Origin: Elephas maximus indicus
Lineage: Eukaryota > Chordata > Mammalia > Proboscidea > Elephantidae
Reading direction: 5' to 3'
NCBI RefSeq assembly: GCF_024166365.1
Contig: NC_064821.1
Coordinates: forward strand, 54,649,093-54,713,092
Length of the DNA stretch: 64,000 bases
The notes beneath the pieces are model-generated. The model was given only the letters and a program-made list of their open reading frames with translations, was not told the origin of the DNA and did not search any database. The position numbers were made by a program, and so were the translations under genes. Shown here piece by piece: positions 33,115 to 44,544 of this stretch. Every line of letters starts with the position of its first letter. Position 1 is the stretch's first letter.

Positions 33115-33315
33115 TGATCGGGGTGGGAGAGAGAAAGCGGGGCTCACTGCTTAGGAAACACTGAACTTCTGTTAAAGCTGATGGGAAAAATTAGAAACTA
33201 GTAATGCTGATGGTTGCACAAAGCGATGAAAACAATTAACGTCACTGAATTGTACGTGTGAAGAATATTGCGATGGAAAATATTACATGTATATATACCA
33301 CAATAAAAAAGAATC
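33115..33315 (+). mobile_element. Old LINE-1 3' end
   Basis: GGGGTGGGAGAGAGAAAGCG, CTTAGGAAACACTGAACTTC and a late CCACAATAAAAAAG. Same family as the copy at 16128; the U6/L1 pair may have landed in it. Confidence 0.65.
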
Positions 33316-33996
33316 TAATATATATATTAATTAATTAATTTAATTAAGGGGAATTGATTGGCTTATGTAAAGAACTGTCTAGGACTTTGGCTGAAGCTAG
33401 AGTATTAAATGAATTTTTCAGGATTTTCACCTTCCTTCGTCTCTTGGCTTTCTCTGGATAAGGTTCATTCTCGGACAGATTGTCCCCAACTGTTGGCAAA
33501 ATGGCCACAAGACTCACAATCTCCTAGGTGAGCAACCCCTGTGCAAGAGAGCCCTGTGCAAGAGAGCAAACTCTCAGGGCAGAATGCCATTGGCTGGGAT
33601 CGGGTTGGAAGCCCACTGAGGTAGGGTTGGCCCAGCCAGGTCACATGGCCTGAGGAGCTGGTACTCACTGATTTTGGAGCTGAGGAGTGAGAAAGCTGGA
33701 GCCCATGAGTGCTCTGTGGTTCTTAGGGACTAGGTGGCTGTGGGATCCTGTAATGCAGCCCAGGCTCTCTTCCTCTTTCCCATAGACACTCCCTCCTCCT
33801 GCCTCTACAGGTGGGCAGGGCAGCCGGACCCCAGGGGAGAGGAGTCCCCTGGTACTGAGAGCGAAAGAAGCTGGACTCCAGGCACCAGCAGCTAAAAGAA
33901 GTACCAGAAACAGAAGTGAGAATCCAGGGACATCTACTCCTGAGACTCAGGACTAATAACAGCCCATATTGACAGGCATCTGCCCTGTCCTTTTCT
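33316..33996. other. Unique intergenic sequence
   Basis: An AT-rich start (33316-33345) is followed by ordinary unique DNA. Confidence 0.4.
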
Positions 33997-34222
33997 GCAG
34001 GGGTTCTTAACCTCGGCAGTACTGACATTTGAAGTCAGATAACTCTCTCTTGTGGGGGCTGTCCTGTGCATCTTGGATGTTTAGCACCATCCCTGGCCTC
34101 TACCCACTAGATGCCAATAGCACCTTCTACCTCCCCCGTACCCCCCACCAGCTGTGATAGCCAAAAATATCTCCAGATGCTCCGGACACCACCTGGGGGG
34201 CAAAATCACCCCCCAATGGAGA
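33997..34222 (-). mobile_element. MER20-like hAT fossil
   Basis: GGGGTTCTTAACCTCGGCAG, CATCCCTGGCCTCTACCCAC, AAAAATATCTCCAGATG and CAAAATCACCCCCCAATGG are the reverse of the MER20 order. Confidence 0.8.
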
Positions 34223-34239
34223 ATCACAGCTTGACACAT

Positions 34240-34402
34240 ATTTATTCATTTAATCCCCACAACAACCCCTTCAGATGAGCATGATTAGCTTTTCACCTGA
34301 CAGATAGGGAAACCGAGGCACAGAGCAGCTGTGTAGATTCCCCCAGGTTCCCATGAGTGGCAGGTGGCCAACCAGCTGTGTGCAGAGTCTGGGCTTGTAC
34401 CC
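34240..34402 (-). mobile_element. MIR
   Basis: TTTAATCCCCACAACAACCC, ACAGATAGGGAAACCGAGGC and GAGTCTGGGCTTGTACCCAC. Confidence 0.68.
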
Positions 34403-34734
34403 ACTGGGCCCTGCTGCTCTGGTCTGAGGCAGGCTGGACCACATCCAGCTGCTTGCAATAAAAAAAATTCCTGAAGTCAGATGTTCCCAGAGCAGAAGAG
34501 ACTTCCTCATGGTTAAGCAAGCATTGTGGGAAGCTGGATTCCCTCCCTCAGCCCAGCAGAAAATTGCTGTGTAAATTATAGGGTTAAAGGGTAAAAACAA
34601 CTCCATGAGCTCCTGACTTAAAACAGGGTCATAATTTCGGGGCTTGAATGACCTAGCTCAGTAAGTACTTGTAATAGCTAATCTCACACCACATCGCTGT
34701 CAACCTCATCTTATTTAAGAAAAACAAACAATGG

Positions 34735-35246
34735 TGTCTTAGTTATCTAGTGCTGCTATAACCGAAATACCACAAGTGGTTGGCTTTAACAAAGAGAAGT
34801 TTATTCTCTCACAGTCTAGTAGGCTACAAGTCCAAATTCAAGGCGTCAGCTCCAGGGGAAGGCTTTCTCCCTCTGTCGGCTGTGGAGAAGGTCCCTGTCA
34901 TCAATCTTTCCTTGGTCTGGGAGCATCTCTGCACAGGAAGCCTGGGTCCAAAGGATGTGCTCTGCTCCTGGTGCTTCTTTCTTGGTGGTGTGAGGTTCCC
35001 CATGTCTCTCTGCTCGCTTCTTTCTTTTATATCTCAAAAGAGATTGGCTTAAGACACTATCTAACCTTGTAGCCCTCATCAATGTAACTGCCACTAATCC
35101 ATCTTATTACATCATAGTGATAGGATTTACAACATGTAGGGAAATCACATCAGATGATAAAATGGACAATCATACAATCATACAAGGGAATCATGACCTA
35201 GCCACGTTCACAGATATTTTGGGGGGACACAATTCAATCCATGACA
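34735..35246 (-). mobile_element. Solo MaLR-type LTR
   Basis: GTGTCTTAGTTATCTAGTGC to GACACAATTCAATCCATGACA on the plus strand; the same family as 3476-3980. Confidence 0.82.
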
Positions 35247-35610
35247 AATGCAGAACAAGGAGGACGTTTCAGACACTTGTCCAAGGACTCACAGCAAATT
35301 TGTGAGGGAGCCTCTCAGCAGTGGGATAAAGCAGCCAAGACCTAAAGGGGTGGAGGTAGCTGACTGTCACTGTGGCTCTGCCCCAGGCACAAGGCTGTGT
35401 GACCTGGGACAAATCCCTGTCCCTGTCTGGGCCTCAGTGGAGTTGGACCATATATTCTCTGAGGTCTTTTCCCTGCTCTGAGTTCCAGGTGGTGGTTGGA
35501 ACTGGAGGTAAGGGCAGAACAATGGGTGAGAGGGGCGTCACTTCCTTCCATTTCCCACCGCAAGACCTACAGAAGAAAGAAAATCAATTAACATCCCCCA
35601 ACCACCAGGA

Positions 35611-35811
35611 AAGGAGCCCTGGTGGCACAGCAGTTAAGTGCTTAGCTGCTAACGAAAAGGTTGGCAGTCCAAGTCCACCAGTGGCAACTTGGGAGAAAGA
35701 CCCAGCGATCTGCTCCTGTAAAGATTACAGCTTAGGAAATCTTATGGGGGCAGTTCTGCCCCATCACGTGGAGTCCCAATGAGTTGGAATCAACTCGACA
35801 GCACACACAAC
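35611..35811 (+). mobile_element. AfroSINE, long form
   Basis: AGGAGCCCTGGTGGCACAGC to CTCGACAGCACACACAAC. Confidence 0.9.
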
Positions 35812-36052
35812 CATCATGCCCCCTACACAATTTGGATTTCATGTGAAATACCTGGGTGAAAACAAATCAACACAGAGGGAAAATTTTCTCTACTCAGCTC
35901 ACTGCCCTCAGAGAGGTCACTTGACCCTGGTTGGTTCAGTCATGGCCTGGCAGACTGCTGACCTCAAATGGCTACACAAGTAGGCTCCAGATTTGTGAAA
36001 GGAAAATTACAGTCCTTACCTAACAAAACAAAACAAAAAAACAATCAGTTAC

Positions 36053-36436
36053 TGCCTTAGTTAGCTAGTGCTGCTATAATAGAAATACCACAAGTGGGTG
36101 ACTTTAACAAATAGAAATTTATTTTCTCACAGTTTAGGAGGCTAGAAGTCCAGATTCAGGGTGCCCCATCTAGGGGAATTCTTTCTCTGTCAGCTCTAGG
36201 GGAATGTCCTTGTCTTTTCTGAGCTCCTGCTCCTGGGCAACCTTCATGTGGCTTGGCATCTCTTTTCTCCCATCTCTACTCTGCTGGCTCGTTAAATCTC
36301 TTTTATATCTCAAAAGAGATTGACTCAAGATACACTCTACACTGATTCTGCCTCATTAACATAACACACACAACCCATTCCCAAATGGGATTCTAACCAC
36401 AGGCATAACCGCAGGGACATAATTCAATCCTTAACA
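36053..36436 (-). mobile_element. MaLR LTR, left arm of an inverted pair
   Basis: TGCCTTAGTTAGCTAGTGCT to CAATCCTTAACA. Its 36348-36406 is a perfect inverse of 36480-36538 in the next LTR. Confidence 0.88.
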
Positions 36437-36439
36437 AAT

Positions 36440-36844
36440 AGTGTTCCCCCAAAAATCTGTGTTATAAATCCTAACCCCTATGCCTGTGGTTAGAATCCCA
36501 TTTGGGAATGGGTTGTGTGTGTTATGTTAATGAGGCAGGATTAGTGTAGGGTGTATTTTGAGTCAGTCTCTTTTGAGATATAAAAGAGAAAAAACCACAA
36601 GCTTGGGAGCAGAGATGGGGTAAGACAGATGCCAAGACAAGTGATGATCTCCAAGGGACCAGGAAATAGAAGTTGAAGAGACAAAGACTTCCTCCGTGGG
36701 TAACACAGACAGAAAGCTTTGCCCTGACCTGACGTTCTGAATTCAGACTTCTAGCCTCCCAAACAAGTGAGAAAATGAATTTCTGTTTGTTAAAGCCATC
36801 CACTTGTGGTATCTCTGTTATAACAACACTAGATAACTAAGACA
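36440..36844 (+). mobile_element. MaLR 5' LTR, right arm of the inverted pair
   Basis: AGTGTTCCCCCAAAAATCTG to CACTAGATAACTAAGACA. It is followed directly by a primer-binding-site-like sequence, so it is the 5' LTR of a partial provirus. Confidence 0.88.
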
Positions 36845-37195
36845 GAATTTGGTACCGGAAGAGTGGGGTGCTGCTCTAACAGATACCTAAAATGTGGAAA
36901 CTGTTTTGGAGTCGGGCAATGGGTAGAGGCTGAAAGAGTTTTAAGGTTCCTAATAGTAAAAGTCTAGATTGCCTTGAAGAGACCGTTGGTAGAATCATGG
37001 ACGTCAAAGGCAATTCTGGTGAGGGCTCAGAAGGAAGTGAGGAGAGCTAGAGAGAAAGTCTTCATAGTCTTAGAGAATACATCTGGCACCAGCAACCAAA
37101 CTTTGCTAGAAATGTGGATGTTAAATGTGCTTCTGGTGGGGCTTCAAAAGAAAATGACTGACATGCGATTGGACAATGGAAAATCTACCTATTTA
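36845..37195 (+). mobile_element. MaLR internal sequence, truncated
   Basis: ATTTGGTACCGGAAGAGTGG directly after the LTR resembles the tRNA-Leu-type primer binding site of ERVL/MaLR elements. GGTGCTGCTCTAACAGATAC follows, shared with the provirus near 53970-54010 on the other strand. It breaks off near a TG-rich microsatellite (37195-37245). No intact gene. Confidence 0.75.
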
Positions 37196-37279
37196 TATGT
37201 GCATATATGTGTATATGTATGTGTGTGTGAGTGTGTGTGTGTACCTCACTGGTTCTGTTTCTCTAAAGAACCCTGACTG

Positions 37280-38099
37280 AGACAGTCACCCTGTCAGCAC
37301 TGAACACCTGGCCCAAGACATTACTCTGGAAATCTCTCGGGTTTTCATGGCACACGGCATGCACTTCAGAGACACCTGGAGCAGGTCTTACAAAGCCACA
37401 CTGTTCATTCATTCATTCAACAGATACAGCCTATGCATCTTGTGCCAGGCACCATCCGAGGCAGAGCCAAGACCAAAACAAAACCACTGGCCTCAAACAA
37501 TGGGCAAAAAGCAATATGTAACACGAAGACAGGTGCTGCAAAGAAAAAAAAAAAAGCAAGGCAAAGGAAAAAGAGTGCCGGAGGTGCCTGTTAGGTGGCA
37601 CCATGAGTTACCGCGATGGGTGACACCAATTCTAGTGACACTGCTGAACCTGCTTCAACCTCACCTGCATAATTACCTGTGGGATCACAGGTTTATGTGC
37701 TGGTCTTATTTTTTTCTAACACATAAATGCAGAAATAACTATGATGGAAAATGCTTATCTGTGTATTACCCACCATCAGCTCACTCTCTCCAAGGCGTGT
37801 AAGTGCCACCGTTGGGAATCACTGCTGTGTAGCATCTCAACAGCTTCTCTTTCATCGTCTGCCTGGAGGCTTTCACGACCCCAAGTCGGCCTGCTCCCTT
37901 CTTTGGTCCAGTGGCTAGAAAGTGTTTGCTCGTGGGGACTTGGTGTCACTCTACGTACTGATCCCAGTTCCCCTTCCACACTAGAGCCTGCCTTCCTGGT
38001 ATTTTTAAAGCAGCTCACATGCCTCCCTCCTCAAAACCCCCTTGCCCTAGTTACCCACCCTCAAGCTTTCTCCAGGACCCTTGGCTCTTTTCCTTTTTA
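37280..38099. other. Mostly unique intergenic sequence
   Basis: An L2/MIR-like phrase (TTCATTCATTCAACAGATAC, 37404-37425) is the only hint of a repeat. No exon seen. Confidence 0.4.
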
Positions 38100-38775
38100 G
38101 AAAAACTTTATTTATTTTTTGTTGTCATTGAGATATACACGGCAAAGCACACACCAATTCAATAGTTTCTACATGTAGAATTCCATGACGTCAATTACAT
38201 CCTTCGAGTTGGGCAACCATTCTTACCCTCCTTTTCTGAGTTGTTCCTCCCCCATTAACATAAACTCATTGCCCCATAAGGTTCTTATCTAGTCTTTCAA
38301 GTTGCTGTCACTTTGATCCCATATAGACAGTTCTTAAAAGAGCATAATGCTCAAGACAGACATTTTTTTTACTAGTTAAGCTAAATTATTGTTTGGTTTT
38401 AAGAAGACTTCAGGGGGTATTTTTGGTTTAACGTTTAAAAATTATCTCAGGGCAATAGTTTCAGGGGTTCATTCAGCCTCCACGGCTCCAGAAAGTCTGG
38501 AGTCCATGAGAATTTGAAATCTGTTCCACATGTTCCCCCTTTTGATCAGGCTTCTTCTATAGAATCTTTGATTAAAACGTTCAGTGATGGTAGCTGGGCA
38601 CTATCCAGTTCTCCTGGTCTCATGGCAAAGGAGGCAGTTGTTTATGGAGGCCCTTGGCATTTTCTCTTGGTCTCCTCCCCCCTTGCCTTCTGTCTCCTTC
38701 TCTCTATATTCCTGTTTGTCAATGTCCCTTATAAATATGCCACTGAAATCAGACACAGTGGTCCCAAAAGATCTG
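38100..38775 (-). mobile_element. LINE-1 3' UTR-type fragment
   Basis: ATATACACGGCAAAGCACAC, TCCCCCATTAACATAAACTC and GGGGTTCATTCAGCCTCCA resemble the antisense L1 3' end, related to 43441-43960. Confidence 0.6.
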
Positions 38776-38799
38776 AGCAGTGAAGCTCTTAATACAGCA

Positions 38800-38965
38800 C
38801 ACACTTCCTATGGGCCAGGCCCTACGCTAAGCACTTTTTATGATTTCGTTGAGTCCTCACAACAACCCTGCAAGACAGACATTCTTATCTCCACTTTACA
38901 GATGTGGAAACTGAGGCTGGAAGAATTTAAGACATTTTCCCAAGGTCACACAACTGGTAGTAGCA
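38800..38965 (-). mobile_element. MIR
   Basis: ATGGGCCAGGCCCTACGCTAAG, CTCACAACAACCCTGCAAG and CCAAGGTCACACAACTGG. Confidence 0.8.
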
Positions 38966-39109
38966 AAAGTACTTTTAACCACTAAATTATATCCTCCCTT
39001 AACTTGGACATCATGCTTCTAGTAATACAACCAAATATAGCAACAGCTTTCAAAAAAATCCACATCACACAGGGTTGATTCATTTATCTTGTGGGAAGTT
39101 GAGTCAATG

Positions 39110-39345
39110 GTGTTCAAGTCAAGCTTCCCACAAGAGTTACTAGAGTAACCTTGTTAAAAATTCAGATTCTCAGATCCTCTCCCAAACCTAATGATTTAGA
39201 GTTTAGAGGTGAGGCTGGGGGATCCACATTCTAAAGCTAAAATGCAGATTCCAGGCCTCATCCTCGGTTTCTGATGCAGTAGATGTAGGGCGGGGCTTGA
39301 GCATATATATGTCTTAAAACCTCCTCGGGTGATCCTGTAGCATAA
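39110..39345. mobile_element. MER5-like hAT fossils
   Basis: TTGTTAAAAATTCAGATTCTCAG, GTTTCTGATGCAGTAGATG and CTCCTCGGGTGATCCTG. The doubled internal words suggest two overlapping copies. Confidence 0.6.
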
Positions 39346-39406
39346 AAAAAAAAAACTGTAGGGTAGATAGTGTTGGTCTATTGACAGCCTGCAGTCCCAC
39401 CACTTA

Positions 39407-39421
39407 CCACTAGATGGCGAG
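39407..39421 (+). promoter_or_regulatory. Candidate CTCF site
   Basis: CCACTAGATGGCGAG matches the CTCF core (CCASYAGRKGGCRS) except its last base. It lies in unique sequence about 13 kb past KAZN. Motif match only. Confidence 0.35.
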
Positions 39422-40244
39422 ATGTTACGTCCTCACCAGCCCGGCTCAGATCCTGAAGGTGCAAAGATTCCAGCTGAGGCAAACCAAGGTGGCTGCCCTC
39501 AGGAACCCAGGTTTCACGGGGGCGGGGAGTGGTTAGGACCCCTTACAATTCCTACCTCTTCTCTGCAGCCTGAAAGAGTGGCTTTTGGTGAAGAAATGTC
39601 ATTTATTTTTGCTTCTCCATGAAATGAAAGAAAACCATCTTTGGTGGGCACAGGCAAAATTGGGAAGCCAGCCTCAGGGCCACTCAGAATTCCCAGTGTC
39701 CCAACCAGATTCCAGGAGGCCCAGATCCAGAACAGGCACCCTGTGGAAGGGTGGCGGGGCGCTCAACGGGAAGGTGGACTGAGGAATCTGGGCTTATGTC
39801 AGAGCACTGGCCTGCCTCTGTTTATGGAGCTCCGATATTAGCCCCCAGCTGTTTCCCTTCCTCTGGGGGTCACAAGTAGGTGGTCTCCCAAAGCTGGACA
39901 TCTGCGCTGAGGCAACAGGAAAGCAGCAGGACTACTTACAGGCCATGGTTCCCAGTCAGAGAAGGCTATAAAACAGCCCCACGGAACCATGTGGGAGCCC
40001 TGAGGGAGTCAGACACACAGTTGTGGAACCTCAAGAATGGCCATAAACTTCACCTTGAACAGCCATCTGCCTCCTTACATGCCTACAGAATAAATGAGCT
40101 TCCCTCCTGCCACCTGGGCAGGCCAGAGAAGGCCTCTCCCTAGGAGTACCAGGATATCCAGGGATAATCAGGCAGCCAGGTCTGGGGTGTCCAGAAGGAG
40201 AGACCTTTAGGGCATGCTACAACAAGTGGGTGGATGAACTCTGT
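39422..40244. other. Unique intergenic sequence
   Basis: No repeat or exon recognised; open frames are short and unlike known proteins. Confidence 0.4.
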
Positions 40245-41003
40245 GGTCAGCAGAATAATGGCCCTCCCCAAGGACGTCTACTTCCTAATCCCCGAAACCT
40301 GTGAATGTTAGGTTACACGGCAAAGGAGAATCAAGGTTGCAGGTGGAATTAAGATTGCTAATGATTACTTTAAGGAGCCCTGGTGGCACATCAATTAAGC
40401 ATTCAGCTGCTAACCTAAAGGTTGGCGGTTCGAACCTACTCAGAGGCTCCTCGAGGGGAAAAACCTGGTGATTTGTTCCTGTAAAGATCACAGCCTAGAA
40501 AACCCTAGGGGGCAGTTCTACTCTGTCACATGGGGTCACTAGGAATTGGAATCCACTCAATGGCATCTAATAACAGCAATCGTTACCTTAAAATAGGAAG
40601 GTGGTCCTGGGTTACCTGGTGGTCTTGATGCAATCACAAGGGTCCTTAACAGTGGAAGAGGGGGCAGAAGGGGAGGTCAGAGGGCGATGTGACTACAGAA
40701 GACGTTGGAGTGATGTGATGTGAGAAAGACTTAACCTGTTATTTCTGGCTTTAAAGATGGAGGAAGGAGCCACAAGCCAAGGAATTCAGACAGTTTCTAG
40801 AAGCTAGAAAAGGCAAGGAAATGGAATCTCTTCCCAGGGTTTCAGGAAGGGACACAGCCCTACTAACATCTTGATTTCAGCCCAGTGAGACCCATGTCGA
40901 ACTTGTGCCCTACAGAACTGGAAGATAGCAAAGCTGTGTTGTTTTAAACCTTCAGGTTTGTAGGGATTTGTTACAGTAGCTACAGGAAACTAACATAGAC
41001 ACA
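40245..41003 (+). mobile_element. MLT1-type LTR split by a SINE
   Basis: GGTCAGCAGAATAATGGCCC, AAACCTGTGAATGTTAGG, then after the SINE GTTACCTGGTGGTCTTGATG, CAGCCCAGTGAGACCCATG and the end AGCTACAGGAAACTAACATAG. Older and of a different subfamily from the other LTRs here. Confidence 0.8.
40373..40580 (+). mobile_element. AfroSINE inside LTR
   Basis: AGGAGCCCTGGTGGCACATC to ATGGCATCTAATAACAGCAA. GATTACTTTAA and CGTTACCTTAA around it hint at a target duplication. Confidence 0.9.
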
Positions 41004-41009
41004 ATAAAG

Positions 41010-41145
41010 TGTAAGCTCCCATTGTGTGCCCAGCACTGGACACGGTGGTTTATCTACATCAACGACATTTGATCCTCAGCCCAGCCCCAACAGGACAGGT
41101 AAAATGACCTCCATTTTGCAGACAAGGCTCAGCGAGGTCGAGTAA
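41010..41145 (-). mobile_element. MIR fragment
   Basis: TGTGTGCCCAGCACTGGACA and CATTTTGCAGACAAGGCTC. Confidence 0.6.
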
Positions 41146-41214
41146 CATGTGGGGACCACATTGCTGGGAAAAGCTGGCATCAAATTTGGTTCTACCTGAA
41201 ATGGAAGTAAATCA

Positions 41215-41465
41215 TATTGTGATTTCATATATTCCTTCATCAAACCCTTACCAGTACCTAGCTGGGTCAGACCCTGAGCTTGTAGCTTACAATAAAGAGA
41301 CAAGTAAGACACAGTCCCTGTCCTCAAGGGGCTTACATTCTATTGGAGGAAGACATGTAAGCACATCAGTTCATCATAGTATAATAGGCAGTCTCATGGG
41401 GACTCAGAACACAGGAAAGGACATGACAGTCGTGTGGTCTGGGCTTTGGACTTCAGGAAGGGCTT
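41215..41465 (+). mobile_element. L2-like old LINE fragment
   Basis: TTCATATATTCCTTCATCAA, AAGTAAGACACAGTCCCTGTCC and CAAGGGGCTTACATTCTATT, typical of an L2/MER-type fossil. Confidence 0.5.
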
Positions 41466-41569
41466 GATCCAGGCTCTCCAGTGTGCCTACAAATGACAGA
41501 ACAGCTGCTCTCTTAAAACTGTAGTTTCAGAAAAATGTTGGATTAAAGATAGGGGTGTCGGAGCAGAGT

Positions 41570-41745
41570 AGAAAGGGCCCTGGACTTGCGGCCAGAGGAC
41601 ATGACTTTGAGTTCAGCACAGCTTCTGATTTGCTGTGTAAAACTGTGCATATAAGTCACAACCTTCTCAGGGTCTCAGCATCTCATCTAGAAACGAAAGC
41701 ATCTGGACAACACAGTCCCTTCCAGCCCTGATATCTGGGGTTCTA
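41570..41745 (+). mobile_element. MIR
   Basis: GAAAGGGCCCTGGACTTGCG, TTCTGATTTGCTGTGTAA and GGTCTCAGCATCTCATC. Confidence 0.62.
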
Positions 41746-42196
41746 GAAAAGATGGTATATCATGATCAGGACATTTAGCCGAACAGCCCCTGAACCTGGT
41801 GGCTCAACTGGATCTCAGGGGAGAGACACAGGGTGGGCAGTAACAGGCGCCTCCCTCAGCTCTGGGTTTTTGCTCTTAGGTCTTGCCCCAGAGCTGTCCA
41901 CTTTTGAGAGGTGGATCACCAAGGTGTTTGTGGCTTGTTTGAGAAGTGGTGGCCCTGGTAATTAATGTTTATGCCACACAGCACGTGAGACTGCTGAACT
42001 GCTGAGCACAGCCTGGAGTGGGCAGAAGTGGCCTGTGTCCAGGCACCACCACAGGGCTCAGCCGAGAGCGTACAGCTGGGCTGTAGACCACAGGCTTTAA
42101 GATGCGTGCCAGCCCATGAGCAACCATCATTACTAGGACTGTCACCATTCCCTGCCACCTGACAAATGTATTCGTCACACACCACCATTTGCTGTG
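41746..42196. other. Unique intergenic sequence
   Basis: Nothing recognised. Confidence 0.4.
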
Positions 42197-42540
42197 CAGG
42201 TAGTCCCCGACTTACAACATGTTCTAATTATGAGGAACCACCCTTAGGACTGTCTTTTTGTTATTTTACATCTTGAACCTCACTTAGGACTGTTTTTTTT
42301 TTTTTTTAAACATCTTATCGTTAATAATATGGACTACGTACAGTGTTGTAGTGTTTGATTTGCTGATGTTAGAATTCTCAGATGGTCACTTGGCAGATGT
42401 TCAAAGCTAGGATTTATAAAGATACTGATAACAAAAGGCAATAATAATGGAAACAAAAAAAGTATATTCAACTTATGTCAGAACCAATTTGTGACGGAGT
42501 TGTCAGAACGGAACACCATCGTAAATCAGGGATTACCCAC
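42197..42540. mobile_element. Tigger/pogo-like MITE, second copy
   Basis: Left end GCAGGTAGTCCCCGACTTAC and right end GTAAATCAGGGATTACCCAC are imperfect inverted repeats. The interior (GATTTATAAAGATACTGATA) is the inverse of the copy at 19693. Confidence 0.7.
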
Positions 42541-43347
42541 ACTAATATTGTTCTGGTTCAGGAAATTAGATGGACTTGGAAGACAGAAAATAGGAAAAAA
42601 CAAACAAAAAAAGATAAATCAAGGAGTTACAAATATTTTTCTAATGACATCAATTCTATTCACTCAAGAATTAGCTTTTATTTTTTCTAAGATCTTACGA
42701 ACAATTATTCTTATCGTTACAGTACTTCCTACAATTATTCCTATGAGTTGAATAGGTATTTGTGGGCTAGCTTAGAAAACCACTTTGGTTTTTTTGTTTT
42801 TTAACTAAGAGAGTTTTATTTAAAAAAAAAATAGCAAGGCCATCAGTGAAGAAAAACCACAACAGCTTCAGGGTAATACTTATGAAGTACTGACCAGGAA
42901 TCCTTCCTGAAAATTGTGCAATTCTAACCGTCTTCAAGTGTGCGTGCAGGATAGGAGTTTGACAACATTGCTAGGTAGTGTGTAGCAGTCAGATTTCTTA
43001 GCAAAGTAGAGTCCTGGGTAATTGTAGTTTATGAATGGCACATTTTAGTAACCTTTCCCGAATTACTCGTTAGGCTAATAGTACATAGCTCATTGTTCTC
43101 TGAAAATGTGAGAGTCCGTAGAAGCATCAGTCACTTGCCTGTAAGAAATGAAGAAAGAACCTGCACTTTTGGGTTACTGCGACCGATGGGGGGAGCCCGG
43201 TGGCTGGCGGGGAGCCTCAGGCCACATGTTGAGCCTCTGCTCTGACAAGTGGGTCTTGCCTACCTTTCACCTGCCATTCTCCCCTCTCTTTATAGTACAG
43301 CATTATCAAAATTCTTCTTTCTATTGGATTATTTTCATGATCACATA
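42541..43347. other. Mostly unique AT-rich intergenic sequence
   Basis: Contains T- and A-rich runs near 42787-42830. No gene or clear repeat. Confidence 0.4.
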
Positions 43348-43440
43348 CCAGCTGCTGTCGAGTAGGCTCTGACTCAGAGCAACACCGTGTGTGGCAGAGG
43401 AGAGCTGTGCTCCATAGGGTTCTCCATGGTTGATTTTTTA
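43348..43440 (-). mobile_element. AfroSINE fragment
   Basis: The reversed tail half only: ACCAGCTGCTGTCGAGTAGG to CTCCATGGTTGATTTTTT. Confidence 0.82.
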
Positions 43441-43960
43441 ATATATATAATTTATTTTATTTTATTGTTGTTGTTGAAAATATACCCAGCAAAAACATAC
43501 GTCAATTCAAGTTTCTACGTGTCTATTTCAGTGACACCGATTACATTCTTCGAGCTGTGCAACCAACCATTCCCACCCCCCTTTTCTGAATTGTTCTTCC
43601 CCCATTAACGTAAACTCATTGTCCCCTAAAGTTTCTATCTAATCTTTTTGTTTTAATTTTTGTTGTGCTATAAGTGAAACTTTACAAATCAAGTCAGTCT
43701 CTCATACAAAAATTTACATACACCTTGCTATATACTCCTAGTTGCTCTCCGCCTAATGAGACAGCACACTCCTTCTCTCCACCCTGTATTTCCATGTCTA
43801 TTCAGCCAGCTTCTGTCCCCCTCTGCCTTCTCATCTCCCCTCCAGACAGGAGCTGCCCACATAGTCTCATGTGTCTATTTGATCCAGAAGCTCACTCTTC
43901 ACCAGTATCATTTTCTATCTTAGAGTCCAGTCCAATCCCTGTCTGAAGAGTTGCCACCTT
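43441..43960 (-). mobile_element. LINE-1 3' UTR-type fragment
   Basis: TACGTCAATTCAAGTTTCTA, CTTCCCCCATTAACGTAAAC and CCCCTCCAGACAGGAGCTGC. The last phrase is the inverse of TCTCCTGTCTGGAGGGGAGA in the young L1 3' UTRs. Confidence 0.75.
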
Positions 43961-44544
43961 GGTTTTTATAACATGGTTATTATAAGAAGATGTATTTGAT
44001 TCCAAGTCACAAAGCTATCAAGGAACGTTTGGAATGTAACCAGCTCATTACGTGTGGCTGGCGGGCTCCCCCAGAGCTTTCTTGAACATTACAGGCAGGG
44101 GCATTCAGTGTGCAATAGTCACTGTTCTGTCAGTGGGTAAATAAGGCTGGAATCACTTTTTTCTCCCCCAGGCAGCCATGCTGTTAAAGAAACTCCATTT
44201 GTCTATGGAACTCCACACGGGGAAGGAAGGAATAATTCTCAAGTCGATGCAAGGAGCAAGATCTAATTTAAAACCTTCCGGGGGGAAAAAAGACACCACT
44301 AATTTCACAGGAAAATGAGAATATCAAGTAACTAAGCTAAGGCTCTTCTAGAGGGGCCAGGGCTATTTTAAAGATTCACAGACCCATGAAAGAGCCCTTG
44401 GAGCAAGTTCCAGCTGCAGAATGGTCACAGGTGCCTGAGATGTTCATCCTCTCAGCCCTCAGGGTGACCCCACTATGATGGAAAGCAGAGTTAGTTCAGG
44501 GTCCTCGAGCTATAATGATAATAGGAATCACTTGAATGCTTATT
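43961..44544. other. Unique intergenic sequence
   Basis: Nothing recognised up to the LINE-1 target site. Confidence 0.4.
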
